A program made the translations under genes and the position numbers. The notes beneath the pieces were generated by a model, which saw only the letters and a program-made list of their open reading frames with translations, was not told where the DNA came from and made no database searches. 64,000 nt of DNA from CBDFKB01 sp965248715. GTDB lineage: Bacteria > Pseudomonadota > Alphaproteobacteria > Rhizobiales > Rhizobiaceae. Location of the stretch: contig CBDFKB010000008.1 of assembly GCA_965248715.1 (NCBI GenBank), positions 1 through 64,000 on the forward strand. Reading direction: 5' to 3'. Every line of letters begins with the position of its first letter. Positions within the stretch are counted from its first letter, which is position 1. Positions 41,563 through 50,516 of the stretch are shown here, in pieces.

Positions 41563-43158
41563 TTGGAGTTTGATTTTGTTGTCATCGGTGCTGGATCGGC
41601 CGGCTGTGTGCTGGCCAATCGATTGTCGACAAATCCGAATGTTACGGTGGCGTTGATTGAGGCTGGCGGACCGGACAGTTCGCCGTGGATCCATATTCCA
41701 GTCGGTTATTTCAAGACCCTGGGCAACCCAAAGATCGACTGGTGCTATCGAACTGAACCGGATCCGGGGCTCAATGGCCGTTCGATCATGTGGCCGCGCG
41801 GCAAGGTGCTGGGTGGCTCCAGTTCGATTAACGGATTGTTGTATGTGCGCGGTCAGCCGCAGGATTTTGATCATTGGCGCAAGCTCGGCAATACGGGCTG
41901 GGCTTGGGAAGATTTGCGGCCATTATTTAAACGCTCTGAATCCTGGGAAATGGGAGGCAATGATCTACGCGGCGATGCGGGGCCGCTATCCGTGTCGCGT
42001 TCCCGATTAAGGCGCGAAATCATCGATGCTTGGATCAAGGCAGCCGAGGCGGCCGGTTACCCACGCAACCGGGACTACAATGGCGCAAACCAGGAAGGGG
42101 TCGGTTATTATCAATTAACCGCCCGGGCTGGGCGTCGCTGTAGCGCTGCTGTTGCTTATCTGCGACCGGTGATGGCGCGCGCAAACCTCAAAGTGTTCAC
42201 CAATACCGCAGTAGCTAGTCTGGTTTTCGACCAGGACAGGGTCACCGGAGTTCGTGCCAGGACCGGTGACCAGGAAATCACCTATTCGGCACGCCGTGAA
42301 GTCATCTTATGCGCCGGCTCGATCGCTTCGCCGCAATTGCTGATGGTTTCCGGCATTGGCTCGCCGGAAGAATTAACCCGACACGGCATTGCGGTTAGAA
42401 AAGCCTTGCCCGGGGTAGGTGGCAATTTGCAGGATCATCTACAAGCGCGCCCGATCTTCAAATGCACGGTGCCAACCATCAACACAGAAATCAGCAATTT
42501 GTTCAAACGAGCGATGATCGGCGCCCGCTATCTGGCAACCCGCACCGGGCCAATGACCATGGCGGCCAGCCTTGGCTTTGGTTTCCTAAAGACCCGGCCG
42601 GAATTGGAAACGCCCGATATCCAGTTTCACGTTCAGCCTTTCAGTGCCGACAATCCGGTCGACGGCCCACATTCTTTTTCGGCCTTCACCGCGTCCGTGT
42701 TGCAGTTGCGCCCGGAAAGCGTCGGTCATATTTCGCTGAAATCCGCTGACATGCGGGACCAACCGGCAATCCATCCCAATTATCTTGCCACTTGCACCGA
42801 TTGCGACACTCTGGTCGAGGGCATTCGGCTGGCGCGCAAGATTGCAGAGTTTCAACCGGTAAAGGCGCTAATTACTGCGGAACATGCACCTGGCGAAGGT
42901 GTCACGGATGACGATTATGATGCCATTCTTAATTGGGCACGAAACACCGCTACGACGATCTATCACCCGACCGGAACCTGCAAGATGGGATCCGATCCGA
43001 TGGCCGTGGTCGATAACCGGCTCAAGGTGCGTGGAATTGACGGATTGCGTATTGCCGATGCCTCGATCATGCCGACGATAACCTCGGGCAATTCGAATGC
43101 ACCGGTGATCATGATCGGCGAAAAGGCATCCGATCTGGTTCTGGAGGACGCTCAATGA
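41563..43158 (+). CDS. GMC-family FAD oxidoreductase (choline dehydrogenase-like)
   Basis: A 531-residue flavoprotein. FAD-binding FDFVVIGAGSAGCVLANRLS opens the protein, GMC signature 1 is GKVLGGSSSINGLLYVRG, signature 2 is GSIASPQLLMVSGIG, and the active-site His lies in YHPTGTCKMG with the Asn in SGNSNAPVIMIGEKAS. The start is TTG at 41563, with GGAGG eight bases upstream; no ATG is better placed. Substrates of close family members are alcohols such as choline or polyethylene glycol; this one cannot be told. It overlaps the next frame by ATGA. Confidence 0.9.
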   Translation: MEFDFVVIGAGSAGCVLANRLSTNPNVTVALIEAGGPDSSPWIHIPVGYFKTLGNPKIDWCYRTEPDPGLNGRSIMWPRGKVLGGSSSINGLLYVRGQPQDFDHWRKLGNTGWAWEDLRPLFKRSESWEMGGNDLRGDAGPLSVSRSRLRREIIDAWIKAAEAAGYPRNRDYNGANQEGVGYYQLTARAGRRCSAAVAYLRPVMARANLKVFTNTAVASLVFDQDRVTGVRARTGDQEITYSARREVILCAGSIASPQLLMVSGIGSPEELTRHGIAVRKALPGVGGNLQDHLQARPIFKCTVPTINTEISNLFKRAMIGARYLATRTGPMTMAASLGFGFLKTRPELETPDIQFHVQPFSADNPVDGPHSFSAFTASVLQLRPESVGHISLKSADMRDQPAIHPNYLATCTDCDTLVEGIRLARKIAEFQPVKALITAEHAPGEGVTDDDYDAILNWARNTATTIYHPTGTCKMGSDPMAVVDNRLKVRGIDGLRIADASIMPTITSGNSNAPVIMIGEKASDLVLEDAQ

Positions 43159-43769
43159 GCGGTTCGTATGTGTTCGATGTCCTACAAATCGTATTTGCCG
43201 ACATCATTTTGTCCGGCGACAACGCGCTGGTTATCGGCATGGCTGCGGTCGGCCTGTCCCCGCAAGTACGACGCAAGGCAATTATGCTCGGCATGGCGTT
43301 GGCGGCGTTTTTGCGGATCCTGTTTGCTGCCATCGCGTCTTATCTGATCGCCATCCCGGGTATTTTGTTTTTCGGTGGGTTGTTGCTCGCCTGGGTGTGC
43401 TGGCGATTTTATCGCGAAATCACCGAGCATGTCCCCGAGCACGCGGAAATAGCGCTAAGCGCCAAGGGTTATCGCGGCCCGCCGCGTCGCTAGCTTCACC
43501 AGGCGCTGACCACAATCGCCATCGCTGATGTTTCAATGTTGATCGATAATATAGTCGCAGTAGCGGCGATCACACGCGACAACACCTTGCTTTTAATATT
43601 CGGGCTGGCACTGGCGATCTTGTTTATGGCGCTTTTTGCAACCATGATTATGTATGTCATGATGGCCAACCCTTGGCTTTCCTATGTTGGATTGGCATTT
43701 TTGGTCTATTTGGCCGTGGCGATGCTGTTTGACGGTTGGCCACCGGTGTCACAGATGCTGGGACTATAG
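43155..43769 (+). pseudogene. TerC-family membrane protein interrupted by an in-frame TAG
   Basis: The first part (43155-43493) reads QIVFADIILSGDNALVIGMA and GGLLLAWVCWRFYREI and ends at a TAG. The same frame then continues LHQALTTIAIADVSMLIDNI and WLSYVGLAFLVYLAVAMLFD to a stop at 43769. Together the two pieces form a normal-length (about 204 codons) TerC/YjbE-type protein with paired Asp-containing helices (LSGDNA and LIDN), so only the single stop codon breaks it. These are putative metal or manganese exporters. Unless the TAG is read through, the protein is lost. It overlaps the GMC gene. Confidence 0.8.
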
Positions 43770-43947
43770 GGCGCTACTACATGATGTGTGGACTGTTTTT
43801 GTATTCAGTTCAGCTAACTGCCTTGAAAGGGAGCGTGATCATCTGTCAACCCTGTCTCTTGTGAACTCATGGCCAAGCCGGCCAGCCTTTGCTGGCTTTG
43901 CTGGGAGACAGACCATTGGAAGGCAAACGTGAAAAGGGAGGATCATA

Positions 43948-45066
43948 GTGTCCATTCTCAATAAACTAATGAAAGGCGTCTTTGTGTCGTCGCTGGCGTT
44001 GACGGCTTTCGCACTGCCGCCGCAAATCGTGGATGCGGCGGAAGTAAGAATAAGGGTGCAGTCGGTTATTCCGTCCAAAGCCGATGAAGTCCACATGCTC
44101 AACGACTTCGCCAAGGACGTTAGCGACCTGACCAATGGCGAAGTAAAGATTGAAGTGTTGCCGGCTGGCGCGGTGGTTGGCGTCAAGGAAACCCTAGATG
44201 CGGTTGACAAGGGGCTGATCGAAGGTGGTTTTGCCTGGACCCATTACTGGTCTGGCAAGCACCCGGCCGCCATGCTGTTCGGCTCTCCGGTTGCCGGCGC
44301 TGGTGTCGGCATCGACAATATCGCGTTCCTGTCCTGGTTCCAATATGGCGGTGGTCGCGAATTGTACGACGAGCTGTGGACCGAGATGGGGGTCAACATC
44401 AAGGGCTTCATGTTGCAGCCGGTCGGACCGGAAGCGCTTGGTTGGTTCAAAGAGCCGATCAACTCGATGGATGATTTCCGCAAATACCGTTTCCGAACCC
44501 CTCCCGGTATTCCGGGCCAGACCTACAAGGACATCGGCGTTGCTTCAGTGGCGATGGGTGGCGGCGACATTTTGCCGGCGTTGGAAAAAGGCACGATCGA
44601 CGCCGCCGAATGGTGCTGCCCGAAACCAGATTCCGTGTTCGGTTTCCAAAAAGTCCTGAAACATTACTATCTGCAGGGCCTGCACCAGGTAGTGGTCAAT
44701 GCCGACCTCTACATCAATGGTGACGTCTACAATTCCATGACGCCGCTACAGCAAAAGGCGATTGAAGTTGCCGCGAACGCATCCCTGTCGAAATCGATGA
44801 GCTATCGCATCTACGAAAACGGCAAAGCGCTGAAGGACTTGGTGGAAAATCACGGGGTCATCTTGCACGATACTCCAGCAGACTATTTCCCGGCCTATAT
44901 GAATGCGGCCCGGGCTTCGCTGGAGAAAAATGCTAAAGACAATGCGTTCTTCGCCAAGGTATGGCAGAGCCAAAAGGATTTCGCGGCAATCGCGGTTCCG
45001 TTTTGGGCTGGCGCGCAAACTTCAAACGCTAGCCTTGGCAGGGCCTTTGCCGACAGCATAAAATAA
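43948..45066 (+). CDS. TRAP transporter substrate-binding protein (DctP family, 2-oxoacid-type)
   Basis: A 372-residue periplasmic receptor with a signal peptide (VFVSSLALTAFALPPQIVDA ends near residue 30). The mature part has AKDVSDLTNGEVKIEVLPAG, KYRFRTPPGIPGQTYKDIG with the conserved ligand-carboxylate Arg, and EKGTIDAAEWCCPKPDSVFG. The GTIDAAEW region with a following Cys-Cys is like the TakP/chloroaromatic-type receptors for 2-oxo acids. The start is GTG after an AGGGAGG site. It is separated from its permease gene by three 100-bp repeats. Confidence 0.9.
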   Translation: MSILNKLMKGVFVSSLALTAFALPPQIVDAAEVRIRVQSVIPSKADEVHMLNDFAKDVSDLTNGEVKIEVLPAGAVVGVKETLDAVDKGLIEGGFAWTHYWSGKHPAAMLFGSPVAGAGVGIDNIAFLSWFQYGGGRELYDELWTEMGVNIKGFMLQPVGPEALGWFKEPINSMDDFRKYRFRTPPGIPGQTYKDIGVASVAMGGGDILPALEKGTIDAAEWCCPKPDSVFGFQKVLKHYYLQGLHQVVVNADLYINGDVYNSMTPLQQKAIEVAANASLSKSMSYRIYENGKALKDLVENHGVILHDTPADYFPAYMNAARASLEKNAKDNAFFAKVWQSQKDFAAIAVPFWAGAQTSNASLGRAFADSIK

Positions 45067-45075
45067 ATGACTAGT

Positions 45076-45375
45076 GCGTGTCACCCAAAAGTGGGCACCG
45101 GTTTTGGGAAAAATGACACGCACAAACAAAAAGATAGCGCGACGAAGCGAATCCAACGCTTCGTGACAAGCGCTAGCGTGTCACCCAAAAGTGGGCACCG
45201 GTTTTGGGAAAAATGACACGCACAAACAAAAAGATAGCGCGACGAAGCGAATCCAACGCTTCGTGACAAGCGCTAGCGTGTCGCCCAAAAGTGGGCACCG
45301 GTTTTGGGAAAAATGACACGCACAAACAAAAAGATAGCGCGACGAAGCGAATCCAACCCTTCGTGACAAGCGCTA
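45076..45375 (+). repeat. Tandem array of three 100-bp palindromic units
   Basis: Units start at 45076, 45176 and 45276, each exactly 100 bp and almost identical (the third has tcgccc for tcaccc and ccctt for cgctt). Each has stem A (gcgtgtcacccaaaagtggg) and the tail gatagcgcgacgaagcgaat without stem B. The array lies inside an operon, between the receptor gene and the permease gene of the TRAP system. A minus-strand open frame through the array is a by-product of the repeat. Confidence 0.9.
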
Positions 45376-45489
45376 GCAACCAATGCTACTTGGCGGGCAC
45401 CTTTGGAGCCCGCCACATATTTCTTGCAGTTTGGAATAAGCATATTTGGCGACAGCAGTTGGAAATTACGCCCGGGGGAGATCAACGCC

Positions 45490-47793
45490 ATGGCTGAAGA
45501 TGTCCACGCCGATGAGCTTGATATCACCGATGAGCTGATCGCCGAGCGCCGCTCTGGGGAACCGGGGCAAACTCCAAACGACATGACGCAATGGATGCGT
45601 CCGATCGTGGCCTTTATCGACGTGGGGAACCTTTGGGTTGGCCGGGCGACCTGCATATTGCTGCTGCCGGTGATATTCGCGATGATCTACGAGGTTGTCG
45701 CCCGTAAGCTGTTTATCGCGCCTACCGATTGGGCCTACGACACCAGCCGCATGTTTGCCGGTGCGATGTTCATGCTCGGCGCCGGATATGCGTTGATGCG
45801 TGGAGTGCATATTCGCGCCGATTTCCTGTACCGCACCTGGCGCGAGGAAAATCAAGCGACTTTGGACGCGCTTTTGTACCTGGCATTCTATTTTCCGGCG
45901 ATGTTGTTCTTTTTCTGGGTCTCGCTCGAATACACCATCGATGCGTGGATGAAATGGGAACGCTCGATGGACACCACCTTGATGGCGCCGCTGGCACCGG
46001 CGCGCACCGCGATGCCGGCCGGCGCGTTCTTCTTGTTGGTGCAAGGCATTGCCGAATTATTTCGCTGTTTTTACACCATGGGCAAGGCCCGCGAGCGGGT
46101 GTTCCTAAGATTTATGCCGGCCTATTTGATTGTACTCGCATTGGTTTTTATCAGCGCCTTTTATCCCGACCTTATGCCGATTGGCGGTTGGTGGTCGGCT
46201 CTTGTCGGCGTCACCGGCCTTAGCGGCACAGCGCCCGAATTGATCGGTGCCATCATGATCGCAGTGATGCTGTTTGCTATCTTTGTCGGGTTCCCGATTT
46301 CGTTCACCCTGATATTTCTAGGCTTCGTATTTGGTGCCTGGGGCTTTGGTGGCCGGCTGGTGTTTTACCTCCAAACTTTGCAGTTTAATAATGTCATGCT
46401 CGAGCAAACACTGGCTGCGGTGCCACTGTTTGTCTTCATGGGCATTTTGATGGAACAGGCCGGGCTGATGGAGCGCCTGTTTACCGCCGTGCAATTGATG
46501 CTGTCGCGCACAAGAGGTGCACTCTATTTGGCGGTTTTGTTCGTCTCCACCATCTTTGCCGCAGCAACCGGTATCGTCGGCGCCTCGGTTACCATTCTCG
46601 GTATCATGGCGGCCAAAACCATGAACCGGTCCGGCTATAATGTGCGCATCGCCGCCGGCACAATTACCGCCGGCGGCACCCTTGGCATCCTGATCCCGCC
46701 ATCAATCATGCTGGTAGTGATGGGGCCGGTGCTCGAAGTACCGGTCACCGATCTGTTCGCGGCCGCGATCATACCTGGGATTATGCTGGCAACTCTTTAT
46801 GCGGCATATGCCATGGTGCGCTGTTGGCTGGACGCTGATCTTGGCCCGATCCTGGCGCCCGAGGATCAACCCGTAACCTCGCCCTATTATTGGCTCGAAG
46901 CAACTTTGGTGATCACCTCGATCCTTGTATTTTTCACGGTAATGGTCATGGCGCTGTCGGGCAGTTTCGCGTGGATTTACACGCCGCTGGTCGATGCCAT
47001 GCCTTGGTTGCTGAAGCCGGTGGTGCGCATGGCCGGCGCCATGCTGGTGCCAGCGATTTGGGCGGCGATTATGCTAGGTGCTGCGCGTTGGGTTGAGACC
47101 AACAAACCCAAGGGCTTTTATTTTTCCGATCTTTGGTACGAATTCTTCATGGGATTGGTGCCGCCGTCGGCGTTGGTGGCATTTGCCCTTGGTTCGATCT
47201 TGTTCGGCTGGGCGACGCCGACCGAAGGTGCCGGCTGCGGCGCATTCGGCGCGATGTTGTTGACGCTTGCCTACGGTAAGTTCGACCGCAACCGTCTGTT
47301 TGAAGCTTTGATCAAGACCCTGGAAATATCAGTGCTGATCATGTTCCTGGTAGCTGCATCCAACTTCTTTGGCGCGGTATTTTCCAGGCTCGGCACTCCA
47401 TTTATGATGACCGAAATGTTGCTTTCGTGGGACCTGTCGCAAACTATGGTGTTGGTCATCATCATGGCGCTAATCTTCTTGCTGGGCTGGCCACTGGAAT
47501 GGGTGCCAATCGTACTGATCATCGTGCCGATCCTGATCCCGGTTTTGGTAAAAATGGACATCAATTTGACCTGGTTTGGCATTTTGGTGGCAGTTAATCT
47601 GCAAACCGCCTGGCTATCGCCACCGGTGGCGCTATCGGCTTATTTCCTAAAAGGCGTAGTGCCGGAATGGGACCTTAAGGACATCTATATCGGCATGATG
47701 CAGTTCATGGTGATCCAGCTGATCGGCCTGATCTTGATCTTCACTTTCCCGCAAATTGCCCTTTGGCTGCCGGTGGTCATGTACGGAAACTAA
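45490..47793 (+). CDS. TRAP transporter, fused small and large permease subunits (DctQM)
   Basis: A 767-residue membrane protein. Residues about 30-210 are the four-helix DctQ part (YEVVARKLFIAPTDWAYDTS, GAGYALMRGVHIRADFLY), and the remainder is the DctM part (FVGFPISFTLIFLGFVFG, LFVFMGILMEQAGLMERLF, GTLGILIPPSIMLVVMGPVL). The fusion is known in a minority of TRAP systems. The stretch between the DctM halves (about 450-560, ATLVITSILVFFTVMVMALS) is longer than usual. Start MAEDVHADELD lies behind a GGGGGAG site. Confidence 0.9.
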   Translation: MAEDVHADELDITDELIAERRSGEPGQTPNDMTQWMRPIVAFIDVGNLWVGRATCILLLPVIFAMIYEVVARKLFIAPTDWAYDTSRMFAGAMFMLGAGYALMRGVHIRADFLYRTWREENQATLDALLYLAFYFPAMLFFFWVSLEYTIDAWMKWERSMDTTLMAPLAPARTAMPAGAFFLLVQGIAELFRCFYTMGKARERVFLRFMPAYLIVLALVFISAFYPDLMPIGGWWSALVGVTGLSGTAPELIGAIMIAVMLFAIFVGFPISFTLIFLGFVFGAWGFGGRLVFYLQTLQFNNVMLEQTLAAVPLFVFMGILMEQAGLMERLFTAVQLMLSRTRGALYLAVLFVSTIFAAATGIVGASVTILGIMAAKTMNRSGYNVRIAAGTITAGGTLGILIPPSIMLVVMGPVLEVPVTDLFAAAIIPGIMLATLYAAYAMVRCWLDADLGPILAPEDQPVTSPYYWLEATLVITSILVFFTVMVMALSGSFAWIYTPLVDAMPWLLKPVVRMAGAMLVPAIWAAIMLGAARWVETNKPKGFYFSDLWYEFFMGLVPPSALVAFALGSILFGWATPTEGAGCGAFGAMLLTLAYGKFDRNRLFEALIKTLEISVLIMFLVAASNFFGAVFSRLGTPFMMTEMLLSWDLSQTMVLVIIMALIFLLGWPLEWVPIVLIIVPILIPVLVKMDINLTWFGILVAVNLQTAWLSPPVALSAYFLKGVVPEWDLKDIYIGMMQFMVIQLIGLILIFTFPQIALWLPVVMYGN

Positions 47794-47820
47794 TTTGGCG
47801 TAGAAAGGTACCAGATATTG

Positions 47821-48573
47821 ATGCCGCTTGAGCCGATGTTCTCGATCACGGGCAGGACCGCGCTGATCACCGGCGGCGGCAGCGGCATCGGTCGGGCAAT
47901 CGCCCATGGCTTGTCGGACGCGGGCGCAGCAATCGTCTTAGTCGGGCGTCGCCAGGCAGTCTTGCAAGAAGCGCTACAACAGCGCGCCGGAGCGATATTT
48001 GCCGCCGATCTTATCGACACCGAGGCGCCGGCATCAATCGCGCGCTTTTGTAGTCGTGAGGGGCTAAGCCCCGACATTTTGGTCAATGCCGCCGGCATCA
48101 ATCCGCGCCAGTCGGCCGACCATGTTAGCCCTCAAACTTGGCAGTCGACCCTGCAACTTAATTTGACCGCGCCGTTTTTCCTGGCCCAACACCTGGTGCC
48201 GGCAATGGCTGATCGGGGTTGGGGCCGGATCATCAATATCGCCTCGCTGCAATCAGCGCGCGCCTTTGCCGATGGCATTGCTTATGGCGCATCCAAGGGC
48301 GGCATTGTGCAAGTAACCAGGGCGATGGCGGAAGCCTGGTCCAGCCGCGGCATCAATGCCAACGCGATCGCGCCGGGATTTTTCCCGACCGAATTGACCG
48401 CACCGGTGTTTGACGATCCGCACGCCGTCAAACAACAAGCCGCAAGAACCGCTATCGGCCGCAATGGCGAATTGGCCGACCTGGTTGGTCCGGCGCTGTT
48501 TTTCGCTTCCAACGCCAGCAACTATGTAACCGGCCAGACCTTGTTTGTGGATGGAGGCTACACGGCAAAATGA
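47821..48573 (+). CDS. Short-chain dehydrogenase (gluconate 5-dehydrogenase-like SDR)
   Basis: A 250-residue classical SDR: TALITGGGSGIGRAIAHGLS (NAD(P)-binding TGxxxGIG), VNAAGINPRQSAD, and the catalytic IASLQSARAFADG-IAYGASKGGI with Tyr and Lys (YxxxK), ending NYVTGQTLFVDGGYTAK. Closest in style to gluconate 5-dehydrogenases of the IdnO type. It follows the TRAP permease by 28 bases and overlaps the next gene by ATGA, so the imported compound is probably a sugar acid or related hydroxy acid. Confidence 0.88.
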   Translation: MPLEPMFSITGRTALITGGGSGIGRAIAHGLSDAGAAIVLVGRRQAVLQEALQQRAGAIFAADLIDTEAPASIARFCSREGLSPDILVNAAGINPRQSADHVSPQTWQSTLQLNLTAPFFLAQHLVPAMADRGWGRIINIASLQSARAFADGIAYGASKGGIVQVTRAMAEAWSSRGINANAIAPGFFPTELTAPVFDDPHAVKQQAARTAIGRNGELADLVGPALFFASNASNYVTGQTLFVDGGYTAK

Positions 48574-49565
48574 AGGCGCTTGTTTATACCGGACCGCAAA
48601 ATATGGTGCTGCGCGACGAACCGGAGCCTGGACAAGGCGGCAATGAAGCGGTGGTGCAAGTTGAAGCGGTCGGCATTTGCGGTTCCGACTTGCATGCCTA
48701 TCTTGGCCATGATGAGCGCCGGCCGCCGCCCTTGATCCTTGGCCACGAGGCGGCAGGCACAGTGCTCGAAGGGCCAATGGCCGGCAAGCGGGTGGCGATC
48801 AATCCGCTGGTGACCTGTGGCAAATGCCGCGACTGCCTCGGCGGGCGTGCCAATTTATGCGGCGCCCGGCAGATCATTTCCATGCCGCCGCGCCAAGGCG
48901 CGTTTGCCGAATTTGTTTCGGTCCCGGAGCGCAATCTGCTCGAAGTGCCCGATGACATGGATATAGCAGTCGCCGCCCTAAGCGAACCGGTGGCGACCAG
49001 CCTGCACGCGGTTGGATTGGCGCAAAAGTTCAGTCATCGGCCACTTAGCGAAGCCCGGTCGTTGGTGATCGGCGGTGGTGCGATCGGTGTGGCGGCGGCA
49101 TTGGTCCTATCGAGCCAGGGTTGCCGGAAAATATTTTTGTCGGACACCAATCTACGCCGGCGTCGTACCGCGATGGCGAGCGGGGTGTGCGAAACCTTCG
49201 ATCCTGTAAATGGCGGCGGCCCGGATGCCGGCACAATGGACGTGGTCATCGACGCGGTCGGCGCCAAGGCAAGCCGGATTGCGGCAATTAAGGCGGCGCG
49301 GCCGGGATCGGTAATCGTTCATGTCGGGTTGTTGGATGGCGCCGAAGGTGTGGATGCGCGCCGCTTGACTCTGCAGGAAATTGCCTTGGTTGGCTCTTAT
49401 ACCTATTCGATGGTCGATTTTCATGCCGCTTTATCAGCACTGCATGTAGGCGCGCTCGGGTCAACCAAATGGTTCGAGGAGCGCGAACTGGCCGCCGGTC
49501 CTGCCGCGTTCAGCGATTTAAGCACCGGCCAAGTCGACGCGGCAAAGATTATCCTTCGCCTGTGA
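48570..49565 (+). CDS. Zinc-binding dehydrogenase (L-idonate 5-dehydrogenase-like)
   Basis: A 331-residue medium-chain dehydrogenase. Catalytic zinc ligands are in EAVGICGSDLHAY and LILGHEAAGTV, the structural-zinc lobe is CGKCRDCLGGRANLC (four Cys), and the NAD-binding motif is LVIGGGAIGVAAALVL. An IdnD/IdnO pair behind a TRAP importer suggests a pathway converting an imported aldonate through a keto-acid. It is shorter than usual by about 10 residues in the coenzyme domain. Last gene of the operon, convergent with the DeoR gene. Confidence 0.87.
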   Translation: MKALVYTGPQNMVLRDEPEPGQGGNEAVVQVEAVGICGSDLHAYLGHDERRPPPLILGHEAAGTVLEGPMAGKRVAINPLVTCGKCRDCLGGRANLCGARQIISMPPRQGAFAEFVSVPERNLLEVPDDMDIAVAALSEPVATSLHAVGLAQKFSHRPLSEARSLVIGGGAIGVAAALVLSSQGCRKIFLSDTNLRRRRTAMASGVCETFDPVNGGGPDAGTMDVVIDAVGAKASRIAAIKAARPGSVIVHVGLLDGAEGVDARRLTLQEIALVGSYTYSMVDFHAALSALHVGALGSTKWFEERELAAGPAAFSDLSTGQVDAAKIILRL

Positions 49566-49581
49566 CCTGTGGCCGACTTGG

Positions 49582-50352
49582 TCACACGACAAGAATTTCA
49601 ACTTCGGCATCGATGAGCCGTTCGGTTACCGCAGCCGGTGGTTCCGCATCGGTAACCAAAATGTCGACCGGGTCGGGGTCGCAAATCTTGACCATGCCCT
49701 GACGGGTAAACTTCGACTGGTCAACGGCAACAATAATGTTCTCGGCCCGCTCGATAACGGCGCGGGTGAACTCGGCCTCCGCCGGGTCGTACACCATCAA
49801 GCTGCCGTCAGGCCCGACCGCGCCCAATGACAAGATTGCGTGGCGCACGCGAAACTGGCGCACATAATTTATCGCCGACGTGCCAAGCGAAGCGGTATCA
49901 TCTGAGCGCAATTCGCCGCCGGCCATGAATACCCGGTTCGAGGTTTTCGTCGCCAATGTGCGGGCGATCTCAGCCGAATTGGTAACCACCACAAGTTCCA
50001 AGCGCCGTCTGAGTGCCCTGGCGACGAAGGCGGTGGTAGAACCGCAATCGAGGATGATGGTATCGCCGTCCGATACCAGGTCCGCTACCCGTTCAGCAAT
50101 TCGTTGCTTGGCCGTCGCGTTTTCCTGCAGGCGTTTTTGAAACGGTGCCTCATGCAGCGGGTCCGGCATGGTGATACCGCCGTGCACCCGGCGCACCAGG
50201 CCCTGCAGGACTAGCGGTTTGACGTTGCGGCGTATGGTTTCGTCCGACACTTCAAGGTCGCGCGCAAGCTGCCCGATGGTAGTCGAACCTTTAAGTTCGA
50301 CCGCGCGCAGGATTTCCGATTGTCGGCGGGTAGGGTACATTTCACTGACCAT
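49582..50352 (-). CDS. DeoR-family transcriptional regulator
   Basis: A 256-residue repressor with an N-terminal winged helix (PTRRQSEILRAVELKGSTTI, DLEVSDETIRRNVKPL, VRRVHGG) and a sugar-phosphate-isomerase-like effector domain (ADLVSDGDTIILDCGSTTAF). It likely binds a phosphorylated ligand. The start at 50352 has an AGGA site seven bases upstream; ATGs at 50340 and 50388 are alternatives. It is convergent with the dehydrogenase operon and divergent from the betaine-type importer at 50517, so it could control either. Confidence 0.88.
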   Translation of the reverse strand: MVSEMYPTRRQSEILRAVELKGSTTIGQLARDLEVSDETIRRNVKPLVLQGLVRRVHGGITMPDPLHEAPFQKRLQENATAKQRIAERVADLVSDGDTIILDCGSTTAFVARALRRRLELVVVTNSAEIARTLATKTSNRVFMAGGELRSDDTASLGTSAINYVRQFRVRHAILSLGAVGPDGSLMVYDPAEAEFTRAVIERAENIIVAVDQSKFTRQGMVKICDPDPVDILVTDAEPPAAVTERLIDAEVEILVV

Positions 50353-50516
50353 ATCCACATCCTGCCCGTAATTCCCACATTTTTCCATCAAAATGACGAC
50401 AAATAGTGTGGATTCGCTTGACTCTTGATCATCATGCGCATGATCATTGGCAATGCTGCCATTCCATTGAATGGCGGGCAAGAGCGATTTGGTTCCAACA
50501 TGGGAGGAGCACGAAC

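Noticed and set aside
45076..45375. Possible CRISPR array
   Set aside because: The units are head-to-tail 100-bp repeats with no unique spacers and no cas genes nearby.
45081..45379. Minus-strand open frames with repeated LLGDTLALVTKRW-like sequence
   Set aside because: They are the translation of the 100-bp palindromic repeats; period, frame and lack of a ribosome site fit non-coding DNA. The same applies to 39765-40445 minus.
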